This document shows, one piece after another, positions 7,412 to 14,521 of a stretch of 15,727 nt of DNA. Each line of letters begins with the position of its first letter. Position 1 is the stretch's first letter. The stretch covers positions 1-15,727 of the forward strand of contig JAJFLS010000670.1 of the NCBI GenBank assembly GCA_021772595.1, read 5' to 3'. The notes beneath the pieces are model-generated. The model was not told the origin of the DNA. It saw nothing but the letters and a program-made list of their open reading frames with translations, and did no database searches. The translations under genes and the position numbers were made by a program. This DNA is from Opitutales bacterium. GTDB lineage: Bacteria > Verrucomicrobiota > Verrucomicrobiia > Opitutales > Opitutaceae.

Positions 7412-10216
7412 ATGAAAGACCTAAGTCGTCGCAATTTCATTCGCGCCACCTCCCTGCTCGCTGCCACCGCAACGCCTTCGCTCCACGCTGCGAAGGCGGA
7501 CGATACGAAGAACGCTAAGCCAGCCCCCAGTCCAAAGCCGACCAAAGGACCGACTCAAGTGCGGTGGCTGGAAGGAGGCGCTCTCCAGCCGCAAGCGGGC
7601 TCCGCCTTTGGAGTTCCTTGGCCGATGGGTCAGCAAGCGGCCGACACGACCTTCACCCTTAGCACGCCCCAAGGAAAAAAGGTGCCCATGCAAACCTGGA
7701 CCACCGCGACTTGGCCCGACGGCAGTCTGAAATGGACGGGACACGCCATCGCTCCGGATTCCCCCGCCGCGGTACAATTCAGCATCGCCCCGGGCAAACC
7801 CACTCTTCCCAGCAATCCGGTCAGCGTCGAAGAATCAGCAGAAACGATCTTCGTCGATACCAGCGTCATTCGCTGCGAAATCCCGCGACAAGGCGACACC
7901 CTCATAAAATCTGTCAAACGAGGCGACAAAACCATCCTCAGTAACGGACTCCTATGCGGTACGCGTCAAGACAGTCCGGACCAGGGAACGAGCGTAGAAG
8001 CATTCACCAGCCAAATCGAGACGGTCGAAATCGAGCAATCCGGTCCCGTTCGAGCCGTCATCAAAATCGATGGGACACACAAGACCGAAAGCGGTCGCAA
8101 GTGGCTGCCCTTCTCGGTTCGCTTGTACTTCCACGCCGGCAGTGACGGTATCCGCATGACGCATACATTCGTCTTCGACGGCGACGAGCACACCGACTTC
8201 ATCAGCAGCCTAGGAGTACGTTTCAGCGTTCCCATGCGCGACGAACCTTACAATCGCCACATCCGCTTCGCAGGCCAAAACCAAGGCCTGTGGGCTGAAT
8301 CCGTCCAAGGTCTAACGGGCTTGAGCCGCGATCCCGGCGAGGCGGTTCGAACCGCTCAGCTGTCAGGGGAAAAGGTTCCCGATATCAGAACATGGCCTAA
8401 AAACGTCAGTACACGTATCCATTGGGTTCCTACATGGGGGGACTTCAGCCTGTCCCAACTCAACGCCAACGGCTTTTCCCTTAAAAAGCGCACGAAGCCC
8501 GGCCATGGCTGGATCAACGCGGATCAAGGTCACCGGACCGACGGTCTCGGCTACGTCGGCGGAGCGAGCGGGGGCGTCGCTTTCGGCATGCGCGATTTCT
8601 GGAAACTTCACCCCTCCCAACTCGACATTCGCGACGCGGCCACCAATGAGGCACAGGTCACTATTTGGATGTATTCTCCCGAAGCCCCGCCGATGGACAT
8701 CCGTTTCTACCACGATGGCATGGGACAGGATCTCGAAGGCCCTTTGCCCGACGTAAACATCGAAGGCATCGAATCAAGCGTTCCCGATCTCCCCTACGAG
8801 AAACAGGTCGACGCCTTGTACATAACGTACGAGGATTACGAACCTGGCTTTGGCAGCCCCCATGGCGTCGCCCGTTCTTCCGACATTCTTCTTTGGGCCA
8901 AGGCGTCCACTCCGTCGCGAGAAACGCTCGCAAGTCTCGCGGACTCCGTAGCCCGCCCGCCTCAATTGGTCCCACGGCCCGGCGATATTCACCGAGCGCA
9001 GGTATTCAGCAACATGTGGAATCTTCCCAACCGCTCCACACCCAATCTCGCGAAAATCGAGGACCGGCTCGATTGGTCCATTCAGTTTTATCACGACCAA
9101 GTCGAACAGCGACACTGGTATGGGTTTTGGGACTACGGCGATGTCATGCACACATACGACGCAGATCGCCATGTCTGGCGCTACGACGTCGGCGGTTTCG
9201 CGTGGGACAACTCCGAACTTTCAAGCGACATGTGGCTCTGGTACTCATTCTTGAGAAGCGGCGACCCGAAAGCCTTCCGCTTAGCCGAGGCCATGAATCG
9301 CCACAATCGCGACGTGGATATTTACCACCTAGGTCGTTTCGCCGGCTTCGGCACACGCCACAATGTTCAGCACTGGGGCTGCAGCGCCAAACAACTGCGA
9401 ATCAGCACCTGCATGAACCGGCGTTTCCATTATTTCCTAACCACGGACGAACGCACCGGCGACGTCCTCCAGGAAGTCATCGAAGCGGACCGACAACTGG
9501 CTACATTGAATGCCCGCCGCAAGGTCGCCTTCGATCCGAATAAAAAGGATTTCAATGAACCCTCGAACTCGGAGCAATGCCGTATTTCCGTAGGTACCGA
9601 CTACGGAGCCACCGTATCGAATTGGCTGACAGCCTGGGAACGCACCGGTGATCTCAAATACCGTGACTGGATCGAAAACAGCATGCGATCCATCGGCAAT
9701 GCCAAGTGGGGCTTCTTCTCAAACCGATTCATATTCGACCCGGAAACAAAACGCATGACTCCTATCGAAGGAGAACCGCCGATGGCTTCCCATCTCAGTA
9801 TCATGTTTGGATTACCAGAGGTAGTCGCGGAGCTAATACAACTTCTAGACGTTCCGGAATTCGAAAAAGCCTGGCTCCAGTATTGCGAGCTCTGCAATGC
9901 TCCTAAGGAAATTTCGAGTCAGGTTCTAGGCGAGAGCTATAAAGCGCCTGGTTTCACGAATTCCCACTCGCGCATCATCGCCTACGCCGCTGCCGTTAAG
10001 GGCGACAACGAACTAGCTACCCGAGCCGCAGCCGATTTCCTGGATCATCAATGGAAGGACTGGCAACCCAAGCTCGAAACGGATCATATTGACGGAACCG
10101 AGGTCCTCAACCCCATCGACGAAGCGACCTGGGTATCCACTAACGGAGCCGCCCAATGGGGACTCGCTGCTATCCAAGCCTCGGCACTGATACCCAAAGC
10201 GATGAGTAGTCATTGA
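7412..10216 (+). CDS. Tat-exported PL26-like exo-rhamnogalacturonan lyase (PcRGLX/YetA family)
   Basis: A 934-residue protein. The N-terminus MKDLSRRNFIRATSLLAA carries a twin-arginine motif (SRRNFIR), and cleavage is likely near HAA-KA, so it is exported folded. The mature part starts with a RIFT-barrel-like domain (about 48-130) containing VRWLEGG and FGVPWPMGQ, typical of the PcRGLX/YetA group. A central beta-sandwich region (about 140-430) follows, then a helical toroid (about 480-930) with YDVGGFAWDNSELSSDMWLWY near 592 and GTRHNVQHWG near 646. Length and order match the three-domain PL26-like proteins; characterised members release unsaturated galacturonyl-rhamnose from the ends of rhamnogalacturonan I. 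Substrate here could be a related rhamnose/uronate polymer. It stands alone on the plus strand, divergent from the toroid-enzyme block. Start is well fixed by the Tat motif; no Shine-Dalgarno. Confidence 0.85.
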   Translation: MKDLSRRNFIRATSLLAATATPSLHAAKADDTKNAKPAPSPKPTKGPTQVRWLEGGALQPQAGSAFGVPWPMGQQAADTTFTLSTPQGKKVPMQTWTTATWPDGSLKWTGHAIAPDSPAAVQFSIAPGKPTLPSNPVSVEESAETIFVDTSVIRCEIPRQGDTLIKSVKRGDKTILSNGLLCGTRQDSPDQGTSVEAFTSQIETVEIEQSGPVRAVIKIDGTHKTESGRKWLPFSVRLYFHAGSDGIRMTHTFVFDGDEHTDFISSLGVRFSVPMRDEPYNRHIRFAGQNQGLWAESVQGLTGLSRDPGEAVRTAQLSGEKVPDIRTWPKNVSTRIHWVPTWGDFSLSQLNANGFSLKKRTKPGHGWINADQGHRTDGLGYVGGASGGVAFGMRDFWKLHPSQLDIRDAATNEAQVTIWMYSPEAPPMDIRFYHDGMGQDLEGPLPDVNIEGIESSVPDLPYEKQVDALYITYEDYEPGFGSPHGVARSSDILLWAKASTPSRETLASLADSVARPPQLVPRPGDIHRAQVFSNMWNLPNRSTPNLAKIEDRLDWSIQFYHDQVEQRHWYGFWDYGDVMHTYDADRHVWRYDVGGFAWDNSELSSDMWLWYSFLRSGDPKAFRLAEAMNRHNRDVDIYHLGRFAGFGTRHNVQHWGCSAKQLRISTCMNRRFHYFLTTDERTGDVLQEVIEADRQLATLNARRKVAFDPNKKDFNEPSNSEQCRISVGTDYGATVSNWLTAWERTGDLKYRDWIENSMRSIGNAKWGFFSNRFIFDPETKRMTPIEGEPPMASHLSIMFGLPEVVAELIQLLDVPEFEKAWLQYCELCNAPKEISSQVLGESYKAPGFTNSHSRIIAYAAAVKGDNELATRAAADFLDHQWKDWQPKLETDHIDGTEVLNPIDEATWVSTNGAAQWGLAAIQASALIPKAMSSH

Positions 10217-10259
10217 GGTTTTTTTGTGGCAATAAAGCATCCCCGGGGCAACCGTCTTC

Positions 10260-10478
10260 GTTCTTCGAACTACGCCGAGTCAAGAGCCCTCGACTTCGTC
10301 GACTGCCGAAGCGGCAGCGAGGTATTTCAAAGGTAGCGGCCGATCTCCGAGCGGCCATTATTTTGTAGAGATAGCTGAACGATTGCATCGTTCAGTGATC
10401 CCGCAGTCGCGGGAAGGTCGGTCGCTACCAATATCAGCAACGAAGCCGCCGACAAGTCGGGATCTTCGACAAGCTTCG
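10260..10478. repeat. Cluster of short palindromes in the convergent intergenic region
   Basis: The 414 bp between the PL26-like stop (10216) and the ATPase stop (10631) contain no gene but at least seven inverted repeats. They are GTTC-TTC-GAAC at 10260-10270, TCGAC-TTC-GTCGA at 10290-10302, CTGCCG-AAG-CGGCAG at 10303-10317, GGCCG/CGGCC at 10338-10356, CTGAACGAT/ATCGTTCAG around TGC at 10375-10395, TCCCGC-AGTC-GCGGGA at 10399-10414 and CCGAC-AA-GTCGG at 10449-10460. The last is flanked by CGAAG/CTTCG at 10441-10468. Stem sequences differ but loops are almost all 2-4 nt. The motif CGAGG(T/C)ATTT occurs twice (10318-10327 and about 10477-10486), suggesting duplicated units. From 10490 to 10630 I see nothing. 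Confidence 0.8.
10332..10429. repeat. Outer inverted repeat closing a branched, cloverleaf-like fold
   Basis: The segment 10332-10345 (GGTAGCGGCCGATC) pairs with 10416-10429 (GGTCGGTCGCTACC) at 12 of 14 positions. It encloses the 9-bp hairpin at 10375-10395 and the 6-bp hairpin at 10399-10414. The result is a branched structure of about 98 nt. It is not a tRNA: there is no T-loop consensus and the arm lengths do not fit. It may be a mobile palindromic element or a structured RNA or terminator between convergent genes. Confidence 0.55.
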
Positions 10479-10630
10479 AGGCATTTACCCGGAAGGAATA
10501 AAATCATTCGCAAGCTCACGTTAAGTGGCTTTAAAATTTGTGCCCTATTCCCGTAGACAACAAGCGAAAAACTGAAACGCCAGGTACTTGTAGTTGTTTA
10601 TCCTTATTATGGATACGGCTCAACGAAATC

Positions 10631-11965
10631 TCATCCACTAAAGTGACTACCGACCGCGTACAGCGGTATAATATCGAGATCCCGCAGCGCCCCAAAGTTC
10701 TCGAGCGAAGCGCGTACACCCTTTTCCAAATTACGCTCTGTCATAAATAGTCGTATACTTTGCATGCTTCCACTCCCCCCTGCTTTTACTTCAACGGGAA
10801 CAAGCGCTTCATCCTTAACGCATACGTAGTCGACTTCCGCATTGCTGCTGCGAGCCTCCCGATGCCAGTAGTACAAATTAGCCGGTTCCCTATTCGATTG
10901 AACTGCGACCAATTCCTGCCCAACAAACACCTCGGCAATCGATCCTTTGTTCACAACATCCAGACTCCTCGCCGTCATCATTTTCGACATATCCAAACCG
11001 AGGATACGCTGATGAAGCCCTACATCCATAATCATCACTTTGAATCGCTTCGGATTAACCTGAGCGCCCAGCGGAAGCCCTCGAGCATCGGTATGATATA
11101 CTTTTCGAGCAATCCCTGCTAATACCAGCAACTCGACCGCATCCCTAATCGGTTTCGCCGCCAAAGCTCTATCAACCGATGAGTATTTGAATTTCCCCCC
11201 GGATTGATGGCAGATCGATTGTAAGACTTCATTCAAGAGAAGTGCAGACGTCTTAGCCTTGTACTTCGCAAAATCATCGCGAAACGTTACAAGTAGATCG
11301 CTTAGAATTTCTTGGCACTCTCTCAAGTCCCGCCTATCGCAGTAGGCTTGTACGACTTCCGGCATGCCTCCGATTATAAGATAAGTCCGAAACGCATCGA
11401 TCAACCGTCGGTGGAAAGCCATATCCAGCGGTTTCTCCGGGGACGCCTTTTGCAGCATCTCCCAACTGCCGGTTTCTCCGATGGCCTTGAGAAATTCATC
11501 AAAGGTCACTGGATACATGTAGAGCGAGGAAAGTCGCCCTACTCCCTGAGCAGGAATTTCTTCCAGCGCGAACTCCAAGAGAGATCCCGCCGCAATCACA
11601 TGCAGCTCAGGCATTTTTTCGCGAAAAAATCGCAAGGCGCTCAACGCATTGGGACAGGCTTGGATTTCATCGAAAAAGACGAGCGTTTCGCCCGCTAGAA
11701 TCTTTACCCCAAAATAATTCGCCAGCTTCTCGCAAATCGGAATCGGATCGAGGCTGCCTTCAAAGAATTGATGAATATCTCGCGACTCTTCGAAGTTCAC
11801 CTCGAGAAGCAGAGAATAGGTTTCACCAAAACGCCTGACGGCGAAGGTCTTCCCAACCTGCCGCGCGCCCCGTAGCAATAGCGGCTTCCGGCGAGGCGAG
11901 ACTTTCCAAGTCTCCAGTTCATTAATGGTGTCTCGAGAAATCAATTCAGTCCCAAAACACCCCAA
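10631..11965 (-). CDS. AAA ATPase with DUF4143 domain
   Basis: A 444-residue protein of the AAA_14/DUF4143 family. Walker A is GARQVGKT (33-40), Walker B is LVFFDE (95-100), and GSLLEFAL follows near 127-134. The C-terminal DUF4143 part keeps the nuclease-like pattern E345, D379 and EVK at 392-394 (AEVDYVC...VPVEVKAG). These proteins are widespread, often horizontally spread, and their cellular role is poorly defined. No ATG fits the frame. The start is TTG, either at 11965 or, more like family members, at 11944 giving a protein starting ISRDTINELETW. It points against its neighbours, sits between a palindrome cluster and an A+T-rich gap, and has no obvious link to sugar breakdown, so it is probably an inserted passenger. 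Confidence 0.87.
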   Translation of the reverse strand: MGCFGTELISRDTINELETWKVSPRRKPLLLRGARQVGKTFAVRRFGETYSLLLEVNFEESRDIHQFFEGSLDPIPICEKLANYFGVKILAGETLVFFDEIQACPNALSALRFFREKMPELHVIAAGSLLEFALEEIPAQGVGRLSSLYMYPVTFDEFLKAIGETGSWEMLQKASPEKPLDMAFHRRLIDAFRTYLIIGGMPEVVQAYCDRRDLRECQEILSDLLVTFRDDFAKYKAKTSALLLNEVLQSICHQSGGKFKYSSVDRALAAKPIRDAVELLVLAGIARKVYHTDARGLPLGAQVNPKRFKVMIMDVGLHQRILGLDMSKMMTARSLDVVNKGSIAEVFVGQELVAVQSNREPANLYYWHREARSSNAEVDYVCVKDEALVPVEVKAGGSGSMQSIRLFMTERNLEKGVRASLENFGALRDLDIIPLYAVGSHFSG

Positions 11966-11973
11966 AAACTCAT
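11941..11973 (-). promoter_or_regulatory. Possible 10-codon leader ORF with TTGA overlap to the ATPase start
   Basis: An ATG at 11973 opens a 10-codon frame (MSFWGVLGLN) ending in TGA at 11943-11941. That stop overlaps the candidate ATPase start TTG at 11944-11942 in the arrangement TTGA, the same geometry as ATGA coupling. This would explain a gene with only a TTG start. It is out of frame with the ATPase, and chance cannot be excluded. Confidence 0.25.
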
Positions 11974-12229
11974 AAATATCAAGGCTAAACCTTTTCTAAA
12001 ATCATTTAACTCAAACCTAATAATTAATTATTGGAATAATAATCAAATCATAAGAGGGAGAATCGATAAAAATAGAGCTCTCTGCCCGCAGATGGCAATA
12101 TTGGTTTCCCCTATTCGAACTTATTTAATTTCGCCGAATTCAGACTGTCAGATTCCTAATGAGGTTACATCTCCGAGCTATCCAATCACTTTACTCACAT
12201 ACAATTCTCAAGTGCTGCCTCCCAATACA
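11974..12229. promoter_or_regulatory. A+T-rich divergent intergenic region upstream of the ATPase and oxidoreductase genes
   Basis: This divergent gap is visibly richer in A and T than its surroundings, especially 11990-12080. It includes a perfect 14-bp palindrome AATAATTAATTATT at 12019-12032 and the candidate operator at 12138-12153. Promoters for both directions should lie here, but no clean -35/-10 pair stands out. An open frame runs from 12092 into the oxidoreductase gene, but its composition is not protein-like and the family N-terminus begins at 12230. Confidence 0.45.
12138..12153. promoter_or_regulatory. Candidate operator: ATTCAGACTGTCAGAT
   Basis: It differs at one position from the motif at 7265-7280; the change (T to A) breaks one pair of the palindrome. 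It lies 76 bp before the oxidoreductase ATG. See the matching site for the argument. Confidence 0.38.
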
Positions 12230-13339
12230 ATGAAACTGAAAATCGCCCTCATAGGCACTGGCGTCATCGCCGGTCATCACGTTCGCCTGAGCGCAGAACC
12301 GGACGCCGTCATTTTTCCAAATGGCGAAGCAGAATTCGTCGCCGTAATGGATGTGGATAAAGAACGGGCCGGCGACTTCGCAAAGAAGTTCGGCATCCCG
12401 AGGGTCTACACCGACGTGGACGAACTTCTCGAAAAGGAGAAGCCGAATATCGTGTGCGTCACCACACCCCCGCAAAGCCACGCTGAGCTTTCCATCAAGG
12501 CCATGGAGGCTGGGGCCTGGGTCCTATGCGAGAAACCACTCTGCGGCTCCCTGCGAGAACTCGATGCGATCCGCACCGCTGAAACGCGCACGGGCATGCA
12601 CTGCTCCTCCGTCTACCAATTCCGCTTCGGGGGCGCTCCGCAGCACATCAAGCGCATGATCGACGAAGAAGTCGCCGGAAAGCCTCTGGTCGGCACCTGT
12701 CACACCACCTGGTATCGAGATCCTGCTTACTACGAGGTCGACTGGCGCGGCACGTGGGCCAGCGAACTCGGCGGACCGACCATGATACATGGTATCCACG
12801 CCATGGATGCCTTTCTTTGGGCGATGGGAGATTGGGTGGAAGTTCGAGCTCTCTGCTCGACCTTGGACCGCGACATCGAAGTGGAGGATGTCTCATCGGC
12901 CAGCGTGCTTTTCCGCAATGGCGCCATCGGCAGTATCCTAAACTCCATTCTATGCCCGCATGAACGAACCTTCCTGCGCTACGATTTTCAACAGGGAACC
13001 GCTTGGACCGAGGACGCTCTTTACGATTTGAACAGAGACAAGTGGCGCTTCAAGACGCTCGATACGATGGACCCGGAGAAAGCCGAGACCTTCAAGACGA
13101 TCACCGACGATACCGTCACCAAGCAGCCCTCCCAGCTAAAGGCCATGGTGGCCGACTACCAGGCCGGACGCCCTCCGCTAGTCAGCGGCCCTGAAGCGCG
13201 GCGCACGATCGAATTCATCACCGCCCTCTACAAATCCGCCGCCACCGGTCGACCGGTAAAACCCGGGACCATCGTCGAAGGCGATCCCTTCTACGAGCAC
13301 GTAGGAGGCACCTTCGCCCAAAACCTTTCAATAATTTAA
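12230..13339 (+). CDS. Gfo/Idh/MocA-family NAD(P)-dependent oxidoreductase
   Basis: A 369-residue protein. The ATG at 12230 starts MKLKIALIGTGVIAGHH, a Rossmann nucleotide-binding motif at its usual position; the upstream in-frame extension is rejected. The EKP motif with the conserved Lys102 (LCEKPLCG), SVYQFRFGG, and GGPTMIHGIHAMD at 181-193 (candidate catalytic His190) match the family. Members oxidise, reduce or otherwise remodel sugars, sugar acids and inositols with a bound nicotinamide cofactor. No signal peptide, so cytoplasmic. It is followed 2 bp after its stop by a long hairpin repeat and then by the PmoA-family gene, with which it may be cotranscribed. The role in catabolism of the released sugar is inferred from context; the exact substrate cannot be told from the sequence. 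Confidence 0.9.
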   Translation: MKLKIALIGTGVIAGHHVRLSAEPDAVIFPNGEAEFVAVMDVDKERAGDFAKKFGIPRVYTDVDELLEKEKPNIVCVTTPPQSHAELSIKAMEAGAWVLCEKPLCGSLRELDAIRTAETRTGMHCSSVYQFRFGGAPQHIKRMIDEEVAGKPLVGTCHTTWYRDPAYYEVDWRGTWASELGGPTMIHGIHAMDAFLWAMGDWVEVRALCSTLDRDIEVEDVSSASVLFRNGAIGSILNSILCPHERTFLRYDFQQGTAWTEDALYDLNRDKWRFKTLDTMDPEKAETFKTITDDTVTKQPSQLKAMVADYQAGRPPLVSGPEARRTIEFITALYKSAATGRPVKPGTIVEGDPFYEHVGGTFAQNLSII

Positions 13340-13341
13340 TC

Positions 13342-13422
13342 GCCCACGAAGGACACGAAGACCACGAAGGAGTTGATCTCCTGACCTGAGACGTCTTAGT
13401 GACCTTGGTGTCCTTCGTGGGC
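13342..13422. repeat. Long hairpin repeat, second type (28-bp arms)
   Basis: The arms 13342-13369 and 13395-13422 match at 24 of 28 positions, around a 25-nt loop that can itself form GGAG/CTCC. Each arm is made of three words with a CACGAAG core at 9-nt spacing. The sequence is unrelated to the CACTGA-type hairpins at 574-642 and 4957-5035, but the size and three-word design are the same. It starts 2 bp after the oxidoreductase stop and ends 11 bp before the PmoA-family ATG, filling the gap almost entirely. No T tract follows. Confidence 0.92.
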
Positions 13423-13433
13423 AAAAAACACAA

Positions 13434-14393
13434 ATGAATCTAACATCTGAATACATAGAGGACAAAACGCTACGGGTTCGCTACGGAGACCAAGTTCTCT
13501 TCGACTACATCTACCGACCGGACACGAATAAGCAGTATTGTCCTCGTCCCTACTTTCATCCGATCCGGACCCTCGCTGGCGATATCCTCACAAACAATCG
13601 TCCCGCCGATCACCCTTGGCATCAAGGGCTCAGCCTGACTATGAGTTCGGTCAACGGGATGAATTTCTGGGGCGGCCACACCTACAGCAAGGAAACGGGC
13701 GAATACGCGAACATCGACAATGTCGGTTCGCAGCGACACCGCGATTGGATCGAATCGAAAGCGCTCGAAAACGGATACGCGTGGATCGAGACCCTCGACT
13801 GGATCGGGCCAAACGAGGAACAGGTATTCAAAGAAACCCGCACCCTCACCGTTCGCGACATCGACCCCGAAATTGGACTCTGGCGGCTGGTCTGGGAAAG
13901 CGAGCATACGAATACTTTGGGCGAAACGATTTCTCACAATTCCTACAGTTCCGGCGAAGAATTACAAGGATCTGGATACACCGGCCTCTTCCTGCGGATG
14001 AGCCGGGGATTCGACAGGACAGGTGCCCATATTTTCGACAATAAGCAAATACCGGAATGGGACGACTACTACGATGGCGAAACGATCTTAGACTCGCCCG
14101 ATCAACTGAACGGTTGGCAGAGCTCCCGTCTCGCCTACCAAGGCATCTTCGACACTTCCCTTAATGGGTGCCTGATACTCTGCGAAGATCTCACGGAAAA
14201 CCCACCCTATACCCACCACTGGTTCTGCCGCCCGCAATTCCCCTGCCTCGCCTGGTCCACGGCCTATCATGATACTCATACGATAGGCGCCGGTGAAACC
14301 TTCAAACTGAAGCACAGCCTCGGAATCGTGAACGGTCTCTGGACAAAAGACCGAGCTCAAGCACTATGGATGGGCGCCAATGATAATGTTTAG
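13434..14393 (+). CDS. PmoA-family (DUF6807) protein
   Basis: A 319-residue protein matching the DUF6807 family, commonly labelled PmoA. Typical signatures are PRPYFHPIRTLAGD (37-50) and RPADHPWHQGL (56-66), with FWGGHTY soon after. Despite the label it is not a methane monooxygenase subunit. Members are found widely in sugar-degradation loci of Verrucomicrobiota, Planctomycetota and Bacteroidota, and no activity is firmly established to my knowledge; the His-rich DHPWHQG motif suggests a metal or sugar site. There is no clear signal peptide, so it is probably cytoplasmic. Pairing with a Gfo/Idh/MocA gene is common in such loci. The stop is TAG, with an in-frame TGA further downstream. No Shine-Dalgarno; the hairpin arm ends 11 bp upstream of the ATG. 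Confidence 0.85.
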   Translation: MNLTSEYIEDKTLRVRYGDQVLFDYIYRPDTNKQYCPRPYFHPIRTLAGDILTNNRPADHPWHQGLSLTMSSVNGMNFWGGHTYSKETGEYANIDNVGSQRHRDWIESKALENGYAWIETLDWIGPNEEQVFKETRTLTVRDIDPEIGLWRLVWESEHTNTLGETISHNSYSSGEELQGSGYTGLFLRMSRGFDRTGAHIFDNKQIPEWDDYYDGETILDSPDQLNGWQSSRLAYQGIFDTSLNGCLILCEDLTENPPYTHHWFCRPQFPCLAWSTAYHDTHTIGAGETFKLKHSLGIVNGLWTKDRAQALWMGANDNV

Positions 14394-14440
14394 ATCAAAT
14401 ACACACTACATCGTTGCCCAAATAGTAATCTCCGTTGTAG

Positions 14441-14481
14441 GTCGCCTCGTTGAGGCGACATCCTTCCACCCGTCGACGGGT
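14441..14481. repeat. Two short perfect palindromes between the PmoA-family and FG-GAP genes
   Basis: The first has perfect 8-bp arms GTCGCCTC / GAGGCGAC around GTT (14441-14459). The second is the perfect 14-bp palindrome ACCCGTCGACGGGT at 14468-14481. They lie 48 bp after the upstream stop and 40 bp before the next ATG. No T tract follows, so a classical terminator is not supported. The first shares the 3-nt-centre design of the palindromes at 7342-7378 and 10260-10317. Confidence 0.8.
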
Positions 14482-14521
14482 CAGCGCCCCGTCCCACAAT
14501 CGATCCACTTTGAATAGTCCC

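Noticed and set aside
8665..9543. A 292-codon plus-strand frame inside the PL26-like gene
   Set aside because: It is strongly Arg/His/Pro-rich, overlaps a clear family member in another frame and has no domain signature.
10217..10228. Intrinsic terminator after the PL26-like gene (run of eight T)
   Set aside because: Only a weak 4-bp stem (ATGA/TCAT) lies before the T run, and it overlaps the stop codon; too weak to call.
10332..10429. tRNA or tRNA-like gene
   Set aside because: The fold is branched, but there is no T-arm consensus, no 7-bp acceptor with proper spacing and no plausible anticodon arm.
10260..10478. CRISPR array
   Set aside because: No unit is repeated at regular spacing; the palindromes have different sequences.
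12092..12229. 46-codon N-terminal extension of the oxidoreductase
   Set aside because: The Rossmann motif begins right after the ATG at 12230 as usual for the family; the extension is low in protein character and contains the candidate operator.
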